Assembly (NCBI RefSeq): GCF_018389385.1
Contig: NZ_CP062698.1
Location: 1,367,501-1,431,500, forward strand
DNA from: Anthocerotibacter panamensis C109
GTDB taxonomy: Bacteria; Cyanobacteriota; Cyanobacteriia; Gloeobacterales; Anthocerotibacteraceae
Direction of reading: 5' to 3'
DNA: 64,000 bases
Shown here: positions 53,301 to 62,191 of the stretch, in pieces
How the letters are laid out: each line of letters begins with the position of its first letter
Position numbering within the stretch: the first letter of the stretch is position 1
Program-made: the position numbers and the translations under genes
Notes under the pieces: generated by a model
Seen by the model: the letters and a program-made list of their open reading frames with translations, nothing else
Database searches by the model: none
What the model was told of the DNA's origin: nothing

Positions 53301-54203
53301 GCTTGCCTGTCACTTTTCTCAGTAGTTTTAGAGCAGCAGTATAGCACTCAAGGGCTTTTAAATTATCGCCCCGCAAAAAGTTCAGCCACCCCCTAAAAGT
53401 AGCAGCGGCATAGTCAGCATCAGTCGATATACGCTCAAGACTCTGTTGGGCTTCTTGCAGGTTGCCCCGCAAGAGGTGTTGTTCCGTCAAGAGAATACAT
53501 AGGTAATCCGAGCAATGCGCTCCCTGACTAGAGCACTTTTCCTGAAGCAGTGCGAATGGCTCTGTAGCAGGAGCTAAAGCTAAGGAGGAATGGCTCAGGA
53601 TACTATTTTCGTACAAGACTTGAGGCAGTGTAGAAAACCAATCTTTGTCAAAAGGGTTGTTACACACGTGCTCGAAGAGATCATCTATAGAAATTTTTTC
53701 TTTCTGAGGACTATATTTATAGTAGTCGTCTAGTTACTCATTGATGAAATCAACGTCTTGGAGATAGATGCCAATGCGGACCTCACGTATCAATCGGGGA
53801 TCACTCGTGAAATAACGCGGTCCATTGGAATAGCGCCTGGGGATAGGAAGTTTTTCTCGACAGTTTGAGCTAACATTTCAAAATACCCTGCGCGTAGCGT
53901 ATCGCGGGTCGCAAACTCTGCCAATAAGGGGTGACATTGAGGACCCGGTTGCGCTTCCTCAATAAGTATACCTAGCTCTAGAAGCTGGTCTATATGCGGC
54001 TTCAATGTTTTACTAGCGAAAGGTTTACCATGCTCATCGCGTGCCCCGGCTTGGTTGAAACATTCTATAAAAGATGTTCTACTGACGGGCTCGTAAATGA
54101 CCGAGAATAATTGGACAATCCTTTGTTGCAAAGCAGGTAGCTTGCGGTAAGCCATGGTGAGTTGGCTACGAAGCCTTGCAGTTGCAGCGGAAGAAATCAT
54201 CAT
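50320..54203 (-). pseudogene. SNF2-family helicase gene with several interruptions
   Basis: Three reading segments line up as one ~1290-codon gene. The first (54203-53790) is a winged-helix-like N-terminus (S-K-T-L-K-P-H-I-D-Q-L-L-E-L-G-I-L). The second (53667-52213) is a helical TPR-like and linker region. The third (52143-50320) is the full SNF2 motor: D-D-M-G-L-G-K-T, L-D-E-A-Q-A-I-K-N, L-R-R-T-K and D-R-A-H-R-I-G-Q. Segments two and three share a frame and are separated only by a TGA at 52213-52215, with coding text through it. A TAA lies in frame at 53734-53736, and a one-base shift near 53820 joins segment one. Either decay of a host gene or sequence error. Confidence 0.8.
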
Positions 54204-54332
54204 GGTGTGCTTTACCCTTCATGCAGGATTCTACTTTAATCCAAACTCCGGGCAAAATACCATTCATGCTAAAACTGAGCCGATAAGAACTCCTCCGACT
54301 CCAGGAATAGGCATCCCAAAGCACAGAGGAGC

Positions 54333-54620
54333 CTAGGGTGCTGACTGGTGCGTCTCAATGGTGCAGTCAGAGGTCGCATAACCAACACAAAGCTGCACGT
54401 AGCCGTCTGCAATCTGCTCCTCTTCAAGGATGGACTGCTCACTCTGGTCAACGGAGCCGCTGATCAGTTTGCCCGTACAGGTACCGCAGATGCCCGCGCG
54501 ACAGGAAGAGGGGAGGATGATCTTGTTTTTTTCGGCTACATCCAGAATGTACTGATTGTCGGGACATTGAATGATTTGGGTTCCACGGGGGGTGACCAGG
54601 GTGACTGCATAGGTAGCCAT
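54333..54620 (-). CDS. Plant-type 2Fe-2S ferredoxin
   Basis: A 95-residue ferredoxin. The cluster ligands C-R-A-G-I-C-G-T-C (C-x4-C-x2-C) and the distant fourth Cys in V-Q-L-C-V-G are present, with the acidic C-terminus of photosynthetic ferredoxins. The start is M-A-T-Y-A-V at 54620; the open frame to 55019 is a shadow over ccdA. It accepts electrons from photosystem I or passes them to soluble enzymes. It lies last in the redox cluster. Confidence 0.93.
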   Translation of the reverse strand: MATYAVTLVTPRGTQIIQCPDNQYILDVAEKNKIILPSSCRAGICGTCTGKLISGSVDQSEQSILEEEQIADGYVQLCVGYATSDCTIETHQSAP

Positions 54621-54688
54621 GTTGCGGGTAACTCCATTACTATTTGTCGAACATTTTGTCGAAAACTCTGCCTGTGCCAGCAGAATTT

Positions 54689-55399
54689 TTACAGCGCAAT
54701 GGGAGGGAACAGCGGAGCTAGCAAAAGTTGTAGTTGATTGTCCCAACCCATCAAGATTGCCACCGCTGTCAGGGCAATCGCCACGCCTGCGATCCGCTGA
54801 ACCTTCTCGGTATGAGGATAGAGCCAACGGACCCGTTCCACCAAACCCTTGCCTCCATAAGCCAGTGCCAGCATCGGTACTGCCGCCCCGCAAGCATAGG
54901 CCAGAAGCGCCAGGAATCCGAGGAATGCTGCTTTCTCTACTGCCACGAGGGCGAGAATGGAACCCAGCACCGGCCCTGCACAAGGAATCCACACCACGCC
55001 CAACTGCGTGCCCACCCAAAATTCCGCCCAGAGCCCCTGTTCCTCGCTAGGGGGGTGAAGCCCGGTTGGGATAAGCTTTTCCCAGACCTGACCCACGGAC
55101 GCAAAGAATCCAGCACTGAATTTGGGAAATGCGGACCCCAGCCCCAACAGCAATAAGACCACGATGGCTCCCAAGCGTAGCCAACTATTGACCGGCCCGA
55201 GAAACTCCGCCCACAGGCTTAGCACGCTGCCTACCAGAGCAAAAGAAAGGGCAAGTCCCGCCACTAGGGCAAGCGGACCCTGACGGTGGCTCTTGAGTGA
55301 CCGGCCTAGGAGGACCGGCAAAATCGGGAGGATGCACGGAGAAAGGACCGTAGCCAGTCCCGCCAAGGGTGCAAGGATCAGGAGGGTGGGATTCATCAC
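54689..55399 (-). CDS. ccdA: CcdA-type thiol/disulfide transmembrane transporter
   Basis: A 236-residue protein with six membrane helices. The two conserved Cys-Pro motifs are L-S-P-C-I-L-P near residue 22 and V-W-I-P-C-A-G-P near 140, the electron-carrying pair of CcdA/DsbD. It moves reducing power from cytoplasmic thioredoxin to proteins outside the membrane, such as the TlpA-like protein encoded 34 bases upstream. Often needed for cytochrome c maturation. Confidence 0.88.
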   Translation of the reverse strand: MMNPTLLILAPLAGLATVLSPCILPILPVLLGRSLKSHRQGPLALVAGLALSFALVGSVLSLWAEFLGPVNSWLRLGAIVVLLLLGLGSAFPKFSAGFFASVGQVWEKLIPTGLHPPSEEQGLWAEFWVGTQLGVVWIPCAGPVLGSILALVAVEKAAFLGFLALLAYACGAAVPMLALAYGGKGLVERVRWLYPHTEKVQRIAGVAIALTAVAILMGWDNQLQLLLAPLFPPIAL

Positions 55400-55433
55400 G
55401 CAAGCTCCAAACGATGGCAGGACGTCAAGGTTC

Positions 55434-55955
55434 TTAGGCTTCAGCGAGCAGTTTTTTCACCATCTGTTCGTTTTTAGCGTAAGCGCCCTCTCCAATGTGG
55501 TCATAGCGCAGACGGCCCTTGCGGTCAGCAATAAAGAGGTGCGGCCAGTACTCGTTGCTATAAGCGCGCCAGGTTTTGAAACCATTGTCTATGGCGACCG
55601 GATAGACGATGCCACGCTTTTTGAGGGCTGCCTTAACGTTATTGAGGTCTCGCTCGTAGGGGAACTCAGGGGTATGAACGCCGACGATGACCAGCCCTTT
55701 GTCTGCATACTTGCTATAGAGGCTGACCATGGAGGGTAGTGTACGCTGACAGTTGATACAGCCAAAAGTCCAAAATTGAACCGCGACCACTTTCCCGCGC
55801 AGATCGACCGTCGTAAGCAGTTTGCTGTTGAGCCATGTGCTGATCCCTTGAAACTCCGGCAGGGGGTCTCCTGCTTCAGCAGCGCGACTTGCCGGACAGA
55901 AGGCTAGACCTAAAGTCCCCAACAAGCCCATTTCCAAAACTTTTCGTCTTTCCAT
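55434..55955 (-). CDS. TlpA-like exported thioredoxin-fold protein
   Basis: A 173-residue protein with an N-terminal signal (M-E-R-R-K-V-L-E-M-G-L-L-G, cleavage near S-R-A-A). The redox motif is F-W-T-F-G-C-I-N-C, a C-x-x-C in the WTFGCINC form used by the DsbE/TlpA-like group. The cis-Pro region is Y-W-P-H-L-F-I-A-D. It probably takes electrons from CcdA and reduces targets in the periplasm or lumen. Confidence 0.88.
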   Translation of the reverse strand: MERRKVLEMGLLGTLGLAFCPASRAAEAGDPLPEFQGISTWLNSKLLTTVDLRGKVVAVQFWTFGCINCQRTLPSMVSLYSKYADKGLVIVGVHTPEFPYERDLNNVKAALKKRGIVYPVAIDNGFKTWRAYSNEYWPHLFIADRKGRLRYDHIGEGAYAKNEQMVKKLLAEA

Positions 55956-56021
55956 GACTGTTCTCCTGCGGTTGATATAACGGGATTTTGCCTTGAGTTT
56001 AGGTCTGATGAGATGGCCCGG

Positions 56022-56758
56022 TCAGAGCCCACCGTACCATTCGTAGCCCTCGTCCTCCCAATAGCCCACCTGCTCGGGGATCTTGTTGACCAACATGATT
56101 TCCTGTACATATTTGATGTTCTTGTACCCCAACTTGATGGGCGAGCCCACCCGTAGCGGCGCTCCATTCTCCTGGGTAATCGGCTCCCCATTGTGCTCGT
56201 ACACCAACAACGTCTGCGGATGTACACAAGAAGCCAGGTCCCATGTCTCGTAGTAACCATACAGGTCGCCCTGAGTGTCCCGGAACCCCTCGGCAGAACG
56301 AAAGAACACATAGCGCGCTTCGGGGGTCGGCTCGACCTGTTTGAGCAACTCCACCAAGGGCAGCCCCCCCCACTGCACGATTTTTGACCAGCCCTCGACA
56401 CACACCTGACGGATGACCTGCGATTTGTGCGGCAGCGCTTGGATTTGCTCCAGGCTCAGGGTCGTCGGGTTGTTGACCAGACCCCCACCGTCAAACGATA
56501 CTCCTGCGCGTCCAACTCAGGGATGACATCCTCGACGGTATTGCCCAATGGGGTCAGCCGGTCAATTTGCGCTGCCGGGAATTCGGGGGCGAGGCGCTGT
56601 GTACTGAACAGCAGTTGCTCAAAGCTGGCATTGAGCGGGTCTGAGAGCTGATGGAAGGTTTCATTGACTGTTTGCTGTGTCTCCCCCACGCCACAGCCGG
56701 AGAGGAGGACGCCCAGGGCACTCAGTTTGATGAAGGTACGCCGTCTGGTGTTTGACAT
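56022..56758 (-). pseudogene. Tat-exported molybdopterin oxidoreductase (MsrP/sulfite-oxidase-like), split by a frameshift
   Basis: The N-terminal segment (56758-56456) has a Tat signal (R-R-R-T-F-I-K) followed by a lipobox-like L-S-G-C. The second segment (to 56022) has the cofactor Cys in Q-V-C-V-E-G-W-S and the G-Y-K-N-I-K-Y region of this fold. Between them the text continues in another frame (G-L-V-N-N-P-T-T-L-S-L-E-Q-I) after a five-base G run on the coding strand (56482-56486). One extra or missing base there explains the split, so the gene may be intact in reality. The neighbouring cytochrome b is the likely electron partner. Confidence 0.8.
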
Positions 56759-56765
56759 GGAGCCC

Positions 56766-57365
56766 CTACGCGAAAATCGAGCGGACTAAGCGCCACTCGC
56801 CGACCTTGAGGGCGAGCAGGGAGTGAAAAATCAGCAGCAGCAGCACCGCCGGGATGGAGATGAAGTGCAAAGTCCTGAGCGTCTGCCAACTGCCGAAGAG
56901 CGTCACGATCCAGCCAAACTGTACCGGTTTCCACATCCCCAGCCCAGTCAGCAAAGACAGCAGCAGCATGGGAATAAACGAAGTGTAGACCAAGCGGTGA
57001 AAGGCATAGTTTTTGCGTTTGGGATTGGTGCCTTCGCGCAGGACTTTGAGGTCTGCGCTGCCGACATAGCGGTTCTTCCAGCGCTTGGTAGCGAAGATAT
57101 AGAGGCCATACCAGAGTAAGTTAAGTCCAAAAAACCACATGAAGAAGAAGTGCCAGTGCCGTCCCCCAGCCAATCCCACACCCAAGGTCATCCCCACCGG
57201 AAAGGAGAAGCTACCGCGCCCGCCAAAAACCGGGTTGGCGTTGTAGATGCGCAAGCCGCTGCCCATCAAGGCAAAGAGACTGACAATATTGACCCAGTGA
57301 AAGAGCTTGGCGGCCAAGTCCTGTTTGGGTATCGGGGGCTTGCGCGTGGTACTTTTGGTGGTCAT
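56766..57365 (-). CDS. Cytochrome b-type membrane subunit
   Basis: A 199-residue protein with four to five membrane helices. Histidines sit in helices as heme ligands (F-H-W-V-N-I-V-S-L-F, R-H-W-H-F-F-F-M-W, F-H-R-L-V-Y-T-S, L-H-F-I-S-I-P). This is the b561/thiosulfate-reductase-like anchor that shuttles electrons between quinone and a molybdopterin enzyme. It lies 7 bases upstream of that enzyme's gene, so the two form one complex by context. Confidence 0.85.
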   Translation of the reverse strand: MTTKSTTRKPPIPKQDLAAKLFHWVNIVSLFALMGSGLRIYNANPVFGGRGSFSFPVGMTLGVGLAGGRHWHFFFMWFFGLNLLWYGLYIFATKRWKNRYVGSADLKVLREGTNPKRKNYAFHRLVYTSFIPMLLLSLLTGLGMWKPVQFGWIVTLFGSWQTLRTLHFISIPAVLLLLIFHSLLALKVGEWRLVRSIFA

Positions 57366-57462
57366 CTGCCAGCCCTCTCAAAAAAGGTAATCACGCCAGT
57401 ATTCTAGGGAAACGTGCCCTGATTTTCCATGATTGTGGTCAAGTTCCAACGCAAAAATGGAT

Positions 57463-58104
57463 TTAGACCACTTTTTTATCGACTGTGCGTAAGGCTAGCC
57501 ATTGTTCACTCAGCCAGATGGTGCGCTTGTTGCGACGGAGGATTCCTTCAATTTCTAGCTGTGTCAGCGTACGCGAGAGTACTTCTGGAGCCAAACCCAG
57601 TTCACTCGCCACGTCTTTGAGGGCATGATCTAGCACAACGGTTTGTTTATCACTCTGAGTATTGAGCCTTAAATAATGTAGGATGCGCTCGCGAACCGGA
57701 CGGACGCTGCGCAACTCCAGCAAGGTCTTAGCTTTGCAAAACCGTAGGACTATTTGTTTCATCAAAGCATGGCTCAGTTCCGGGTGCTGAGCCATCGCTT
57801 CTAGAAATATTTCTCGGGGAATAGCAACTAGTTTGCATGATTCATCAGCAATGGCTGTACAGGGATAAGAATCTAGAAACAGAGCAGGTTCAGCAAAGAT
57901 CTCACCAGATTTAACAAAGAAGTAATCAATCATCTGCTGAGCCACAAACCCGACCAGGCGCAGACGACCAGATTCGAGCAGATAAAATGCCTCAGCTTTC
58001 TGCCCTTGCTGGAAAAGCGTTTGGTGGGCGTCTAACTTTCGCACTGTTAAACATTGCCGTACTTCGGGCGGCAGGAGATTGAGAAACGGACTATTCATCG
58101 TCAA
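57463..58104 (-). CDS. Crp/Fnr-family transcription regulator
   Basis: A 213-residue protein with an N-terminal cyclic-nucleotide-binding-like barrel (F-Y-L-L-E-S-G-R-L-R-L, K-S-G-E-I-F-A-E-P-A-L-F) and a C-terminal helix-turn-helix (L-K-D-V-A-S-E-L-G-L-A-P-E-V-L-S-R). No Fe-S cysteine cluster of FNR is visible. It reads in the same direction as the redox cluster, 97 bases upstream, so it is a candidate regulator of it. An alternative start is two codons in. Confidence 0.88.
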   Translation of the reverse strand: MTMNSPFLNLLPPEVRQCLTVRKLDAHQTLFQQGQKAEAFYLLESGRLRLVGFVAQQMIDYFFVKSGEIFAEPALFLDSYPCTAIADESCKLVAIPREIFLEAMAQHPELSHALMKQIVLRFCKAKTLLELRSVRPVRERILHYLRLNTQSDKQTVVLDHALKDVASELGLAPEVLSRTLTQLEIEGILRRNKRTIWLSEQWLALRTVDKKVV

Positions 58105-58412
58105 ACTTCCATGCTAAACGTAAAAGATGGATAAGCAGCCAGCTCAACCAGTATGAAGGCTAGGTCTGCTTTTGGAAGACTCAGTTGCACACCCTTCGAA
58201 TAGCTATAAGCGCGAGTACAGTCTGACCCTGCATTCAATTCCTTTGATTCAGAGAGATGTTCAATCTTTCCCTTCCCGCTGTACTATTGTAAATACGCTT
58301 ACTGGAGATAATCGGATGCTCCTGATATTGGCTGGAAAGGTATTCCGAATCAACGCATCCATAGTAGGGCTATGTTATTGTACTGAATGTTCGACATGTT
58401 GCATCTGTTCCT
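58105..58412. other. Divergent promoter region between the Crp/Fnr and TetR genes
   Basis: About 300 bases without a gene. It should hold both promoters. TGTTCGACATGTTGCAT near 58387-58403, just before the TetR start, is partly symmetrical and could be the TetR operator, but the match is weak. Confidence 0.3.
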
Positions 58413-58979
58413 ATGCCTGCTCCCTTGCACGCCCGTGAAGAAGTTATTGACCGCCTGATTGGGGTGTTCCGGCAGTACGGTTACGAAGGGGCCTCGCTGA
58501 CGGAGCTATCTAAGGCTACTGGTCTGGGCCGCTCTAGCCTCTACCACTACTTTCCAGACGGAAAAGACGACATGGTACGGGCCGCTCTTGAACGGTTGGG
58601 CCAATGGCTCCAGCGTGAGGTGGTCGGACCACTCCAGAGCGGGGGTCCGCCCATGGTGCGCTTACAGCGTATGCTCACCACCCTAGACCAACTCTACGCC
58701 TCGGGAGGAAACCCCTGTCTTTTGGGCTCGCTGGTCACCGGCGCATCCCGCCAACGCTTTCAGGCACAGCTACAGAGCGCTTTTACCCTCTGGATCGAAG
58801 CGCTGGCTACGCTCCTGGTCGAGGCTGGTCTGCCGGAAGACACTGCGCACGAACGGGCTGAGGGGGCTGTGGTGCAAATCCAGGGTGCTCTTGTAGTCGG
58901 GGGGGGACTTGGGAGTCATGCACCCTTCGAGCGTGTCCTTAAGCGTTTAGCCACAGATTTGCTGCTCAAGAACTCTTAG
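58413..58979 (+). CDS. TetR/AcrR-family repressor
   Basis: A 188-residue protein. The N-terminal helix-turn-helix (Y-E-G-A-S-L-T-E-L-S-K-A-T-G-L-G-R-S-S-L then Y-H-Y-F) is typical of TetR repressors, and the C-terminal helical ligand domain follows. It resembles the group that controls efflux or hydrolase genes. The lipase-like gene 39 bases downstream may be its target. Confidence 0.88.
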   Translation: MPAPLHAREEVIDRLIGVFRQYGYEGASLTELSKATGLGRSSLYHYFPDGKDDMVRAALERLGQWLQREVVGPLQSGGPPMVRLQRMLTTLDQLYASGGNPCLLGSLVTGASRQRFQAQLQSAFTLWIEALATLLVEAGLPEDTAHERAEGAVVQIQGALVVGGGLGSHAPFERVLKRLATDLLLKNS

Positions 58980-59018
58980 GTTTAGCCGTTCCACGTTCTT
59001 TAATTGGACCTCCAATTT

Positions 59019-59693
59019 ATGGGCATTCCGACTGTCATTATCCCTGGCTATCTCGCCTCTGCCCGTGAGTATCTGCCTTTGACCCATGACCTGCGCACTT
59101 TACGGTTGAGTGCGTTGGTAGTCCCCCTCAGCTATCGTTCCTGGTTCGCGACCTTGGGCGGCAAGCCCGTCACTCCAATTCTCCAGACCATGGCACAGAC
59201 CATCGAACAGGCGTGCAAAGTCTACCGCACCGAGCAGGTACATCTGGTGGGTCACTCAGCTGGCGGGTGGATTGCCCGGATCTTAATGGGCGAGAAAAAC
59301 TATGACGGCTACACCTGGGGCTGGCACAAGCGGGTAAAGACCCTGGTGACCCTGGGTACGCCCCATCTCAGTCAAGAGCGCTACACCCTGACCAATATGA
59401 ACTTCGTCAATAGCACCTATCCCGGAGCCTTTCACCCTGGGGTGCAGTATGTGTGTGTGGCTGGGCGGGCGGTCTATGGCGAGCACAACTGGTTCGCCCG
59501 CCAAAGCTATCGGATGACCGCCGGACGCTCGGACTGTTGGGGCGACGGCATCACGCCGATTGAGTGCGCCCACCTCACTGGAGCCAATAACCTGACCCTC
59601 GAAAAAATCTTTCACTCCCCGCGCCGCAACCGGCTTTGGTACGGCTCGCCGGATGTTCTCGCATCCTGGGTGGACTATCTGAAGGGGGATTAG
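59019..59693 (+). CDS. Lipase-like alpha/beta hydrolase
   Basis: About 224 residues. It has P-T-V-I-I-P-G-Y, the nucleophile elbow V-G-H-S-A-G-G-W, and a later Asp in W-G-D-G-I-T-P. The catalytic His may be in C-A-H-L-T-G-A. Cytoplasmic, no signal peptide. Its family is common in cyanobacteria and plastids, where members act on lipids; the substrate is unknown here. The ATG at 59019 is used; a TTG frame start at 59004 is not. Confidence 0.8.
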   Translation: MGIPTVIIPGYLASAREYLPLTHDLRTLRLSALVVPLSYRSWFATLGGKPVTPILQTMAQTIEQACKVYRTEQVHLVGHSAGGWIARILMGEKNYDGYTWGWHKRVKTLVTLGTPHLSQERYTLTNMNFVNSTYPGAFHPGVQYVCVAGRAVYGEHNWFARQSYRMTAGRSDCWGDGITPIECAHLTGANNLTLEKIFHSPRRNRLWYGSPDVLASWVDYLKGD

Positions 59694-59809
59694 CCCCTCC
59701 CGCCGCAACACTCCAACGCGGGTACCCTCGCTGTTTTTTAAGGTGGTGATGGGCTCAGGGCCATAGTATCGACGGGTTATAGTTGGACTACGCTTGTGGG
59801 GCACACCTT

Positions 59810-60619
59810 ATGGTTTCACTGTCGGCTCCCATCACCTACCCCGAATCCGATGGCAAACCCATGGCCGACAATACCCGGCAGTTTGAATATATCGTCTATA
59901 TCAAAAAGAACCTGGACCTCCTTTTCAGCGGCGACCCCCTAATTTTTGTAGCCGGGAATCTCTTTTGGTACCCAGAAGAAGGCAACAACCGCAATCCCCA
60001 AGCTCCTGATGCCATGGTGGTTTTCGGGCGACCCAAGGGCGATAGGGGCAGCTACCAGCAATGGCGAGAGGAGAATATCCCGCCGCAGGTGGTTTTTGAA
60101 ATTATTTCCCCCAGTAACAGCGCGCTAGAGATGACCAAGAAATTCTCCTTCTATGAGCGCCACGGAGTGGAAGAGTACTACCTCTATGACCCGGACCACG
60201 GCGATGTGAGCGGCTATGTGCGCGAGGGTGGACTGCTCCAGGAAATGGTGGAGATGCAAGGGTGGGTCAGTCCTCGATTAGGTGTGCGCTTCACGGTGGA
60301 TGGACAGGGGAAGCTGATGCTCTACCGCCCAGACGGTCAGCCCTTTGAAACTTTTGAGGAATTGGGAGCACGGGCGGAGCGTGCAACCCAAGCCCGCCAG
60401 CAAGCAGAACAGCGAGCCGAGCAGGAAGCCCAAGCCCGCCAGCAAGCAGAACAGCGAGCCGAGCAGGAAGCCCAAGCCCGCCAGCAAGCAGAACAGCGAG
60501 TCGAGCAGGAAGCCCAAGCCCGCCAGCAAGCAGAACAGCGAGTCGAGCAAGAACGGCAACGGGCCGAAAGATTGGCGGCTCGGCTCCGGGCATTGGGCGT
60601 AGATCCAGACCAGCCGTGA
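59810..60619 (+). CDS. Uma2-family nuclease-like protein with a repetitive coiled-coil tail
   Basis: About 269 residues. Residues ~1-180 match the Uma2/DUF820 PD-(D/E)xK fold that is very common in cyanobacteria: P-D-A-M-V-V-F, V-V-F-E-I-I-S-P-S-N and Y-E-R-H-G-V-E-E-Y-Y-L-Y-D-P. The tail (about 190-260) is a charged coiled coil built of 14-residue units from a 42-base tandem repeat. Uma2 proteins are thought to be endonucleases, but their role is not settled. The start is the ATG at 59810. Confidence 0.85.
   Translation: MVSLSAPITYPESDGKPMADNTRQFEYIVYIKKNLDLLFSGDPLIFVAGNLFWYPEEGNNRNPQAPDAMVVFGRPKGDRGSYQQWREENIPPQVVFEIISPSNSALEMTKKFSFYERHGVEEYYLYDPDHGDVSGYVREGGLLQEMVEMQGWVSPRLGVRFTVDGQGKLMLYRPDGQPFETFEELGARAERATQARQQAEQRAEQEAQARQQAEQRAEQEAQARQQAEQRVEQEAQARQQAEQRVEQERQRAERLAARLRALGVDPDQP
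60392..60549 (+). repeat. 42-base tandem repeat, about 3.8 copies, inside the Uma2 gene
   Basis: Units start at 60392, 60434, 60476 and 60518 and are nearly identical at base level; the changes include GCC to GTC in the later units. Each encodes A-R-Q-Q-A-E-Q-R-A-E-Q-E-A-Q. The near identity points to recent expansion by slippage or unequal exchange. Confidence 0.92.
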
Positions 60620-60688
60620 AGGGCAGGCCCGCCCATGAACCAGACCTTCCAACGCTTACAATAGGTTTAGCCACACCAGGAATTTGCT

Positions 60689-62167
60689 ATGACCGTAGCC
60701 GCCCCAGCCAAAGTGGACTATGAGATGGTAATTGGGCTGGAGACCCATGCCCAGTTGAGCACCCGGACCAAACTCTTTTGCGGGTGTGCTGTCGCGTTTG
60801 GAGCCCCCCCCAACACCCATATCTGCCCCATCTGTACCGGTCAACCCGGAGTCCTGCCGGTCCTCAACGAACGGGCTTTGAGCTACGCCATCACCATTGC
60901 CCTCGCGCTCAACTGCGAAGTTGCGCCTTTTAGTAAATTTGACCGCAAGCAATACTTCTATCCCGATCTGCCCAAAAACTATCAAATCTCCCAGTACGAC
61001 CTGCCCCTCGCCCAAAAAGGTTCTGTCGAAATTGTCGTGGACGGCCAAACTAAGCGCATCGGCGTCACCCGCCTACACATGGAGGAAGACGCCGGGAAAC
61101 TCGTCCACGCCGGAGCTGACCGTCTCTCCGGGTCCGCCTACTCCCTGGTAGACTACAACCGAGCCGGGACACCTCTGACTGAAATTGTCTCCGAGCCCGA
61201 TATCCGCACCGCTGCCGAGGCTGTCGCCTACGCCCAGGAGATCCGGCGCATTGTCCGCTATGTCGGAGCCTGCGACGGCAATATGCAGGAGGGCTCCCTG
61301 CGCTGCGATGTCAACATCTCCGTCCGTCCTGTCGGGACCCAGAAATTTGGCACCAAAGTCGAGATCAAAAACCTCAATAGCTTCGGCTCCATCCAAAGAG
61401 CCATCGAATACGAGTACATCCGGCAGGTCGGTATCCTCAGAGGCGACGATCCCGAGGACCAAATCCGCCAAGAAACCCGCCTTTGGGATGAAAATGCCCA
61501 ACGCACTACCTCCATGCGTGTCAAAGAAGGCTCCGATGACTACCGCTACTTTCCCGAACCGGACCTGTTGCCCATCGAAGTGAGCGAGGAACAACGGGAG
61601 CACTACCGGCAAGCACTCCCCGAACTGCCCGCCGCCAAGCGCCACCGCTACCAGGAGCAATTTGGTCTGAGCGCCTATGACGCCGAGGCGATGAGTTCCG
61701 AGAAGGGCACCGCTGAATACTTTGAACAGACCGTCCACGCCGGAGCACCCCCCAAACTCGCCGCCAACTGGATTCAGGGCGATCTCACCGCTTTGGTCAA
61801 CGGACTGCGCCTTGACTTCACCAGCATTGCGCTTAAGCCTAAAGGTTTGGCTGAACTCGTCCAGTTGATCGAAAACAGCACCATAAGTAATAAGATAGCT
61901 AAGGAGATTCTGCCGGAATTATTGGATACGGGTGTTTCTCCTACTGAGCTGGTCCAAGAAAAGGGGCTCACCCAAATCTCCGACCACCAACAGTTACAAG
62001 AAACCCTCCAAACCGTCATTGCGGAAAATCCCCAGCAGGTCGCTCAATATAAAGAAGGCAAGCGGAAACTTTTGGGTTTCTTTGTCGGTCAAGCCATGAA
62101 GAAAACCCAGGGTCGGGCGGACCCGCAACTGCTGAATCAATTGTTGAGCGATCTCTTGGACACCTGA
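60689..62167 (+). CDS. gatB: Asp-tRNA(Asn)/Glu-tRNA(Gln) amidotransferase subunit B
   Basis: A 492-residue GatB. With GatA and GatC it converts misacylated Glu-tRNA-Gln to Gln-tRNA-Gln. It starts G-L-E-T-H-A-Q-L with the zinc-type C-G-C and C-P-I-C cysteines, then the G-A-D-R-L-S-G-S, E-P-D-I-R and D-V-N-I-S-V-R motifs, and the YqeY-like C-terminal helical domain. Full length. petE begins 24 bases after its stop. Confidence 0.97.
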   Translation: MTVAAPAKVDYEMVIGLETHAQLSTRTKLFCGCAVAFGAPPNTHICPICTGQPGVLPVLNERALSYAITIALALNCEVAPFSKFDRKQYFYPDLPKNYQISQYDLPLAQKGSVEIVVDGQTKRIGVTRLHMEEDAGKLVHAGADRLSGSAYSLVDYNRAGTPLTEIVSEPDIRTAAEAVAYAQEIRRIVRYVGACDGNMQEGSLRCDVNISVRPVGTQKFGTKVEIKNLNSFGSIQRAIEYEYIRQVGILRGDDPEDQIRQETRLWDENAQRTTSMRVKEGSDDYRYFPEPDLLPIEVSEEQREHYRQALPELPAAKRHRYQEQFGLSAYDAEAMSSEKGTAEYFEQTVHAGAPPKLAANWIQGDLTALVNGLRLDFTSIALKPKGLAELVQLIENSTISNKIAKEILPELLDTGVSPTELVQEKGLTQISDHQQLQETLQTVIAENPQQVAQYKEGKRKLLGFFVGQAMKKTQGRADPQLLNQLLSDLLDT

Positions 62168-62191
62168 TCCCCAGAAGCGAGAGAAAATTCC

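Noticed and set aside
54621-55019. Long upstream extension of the ferredoxin frame
   Set aside because: It is a shadow over ccdA on the same strand; the ferredoxin starts at 54620.
60278-60674. Minus-strand repetitive open frames opposite the Uma2 gene tail
   Set aside because: They are antisense shadows created by the 42-base repeat, which keeps several frames open.
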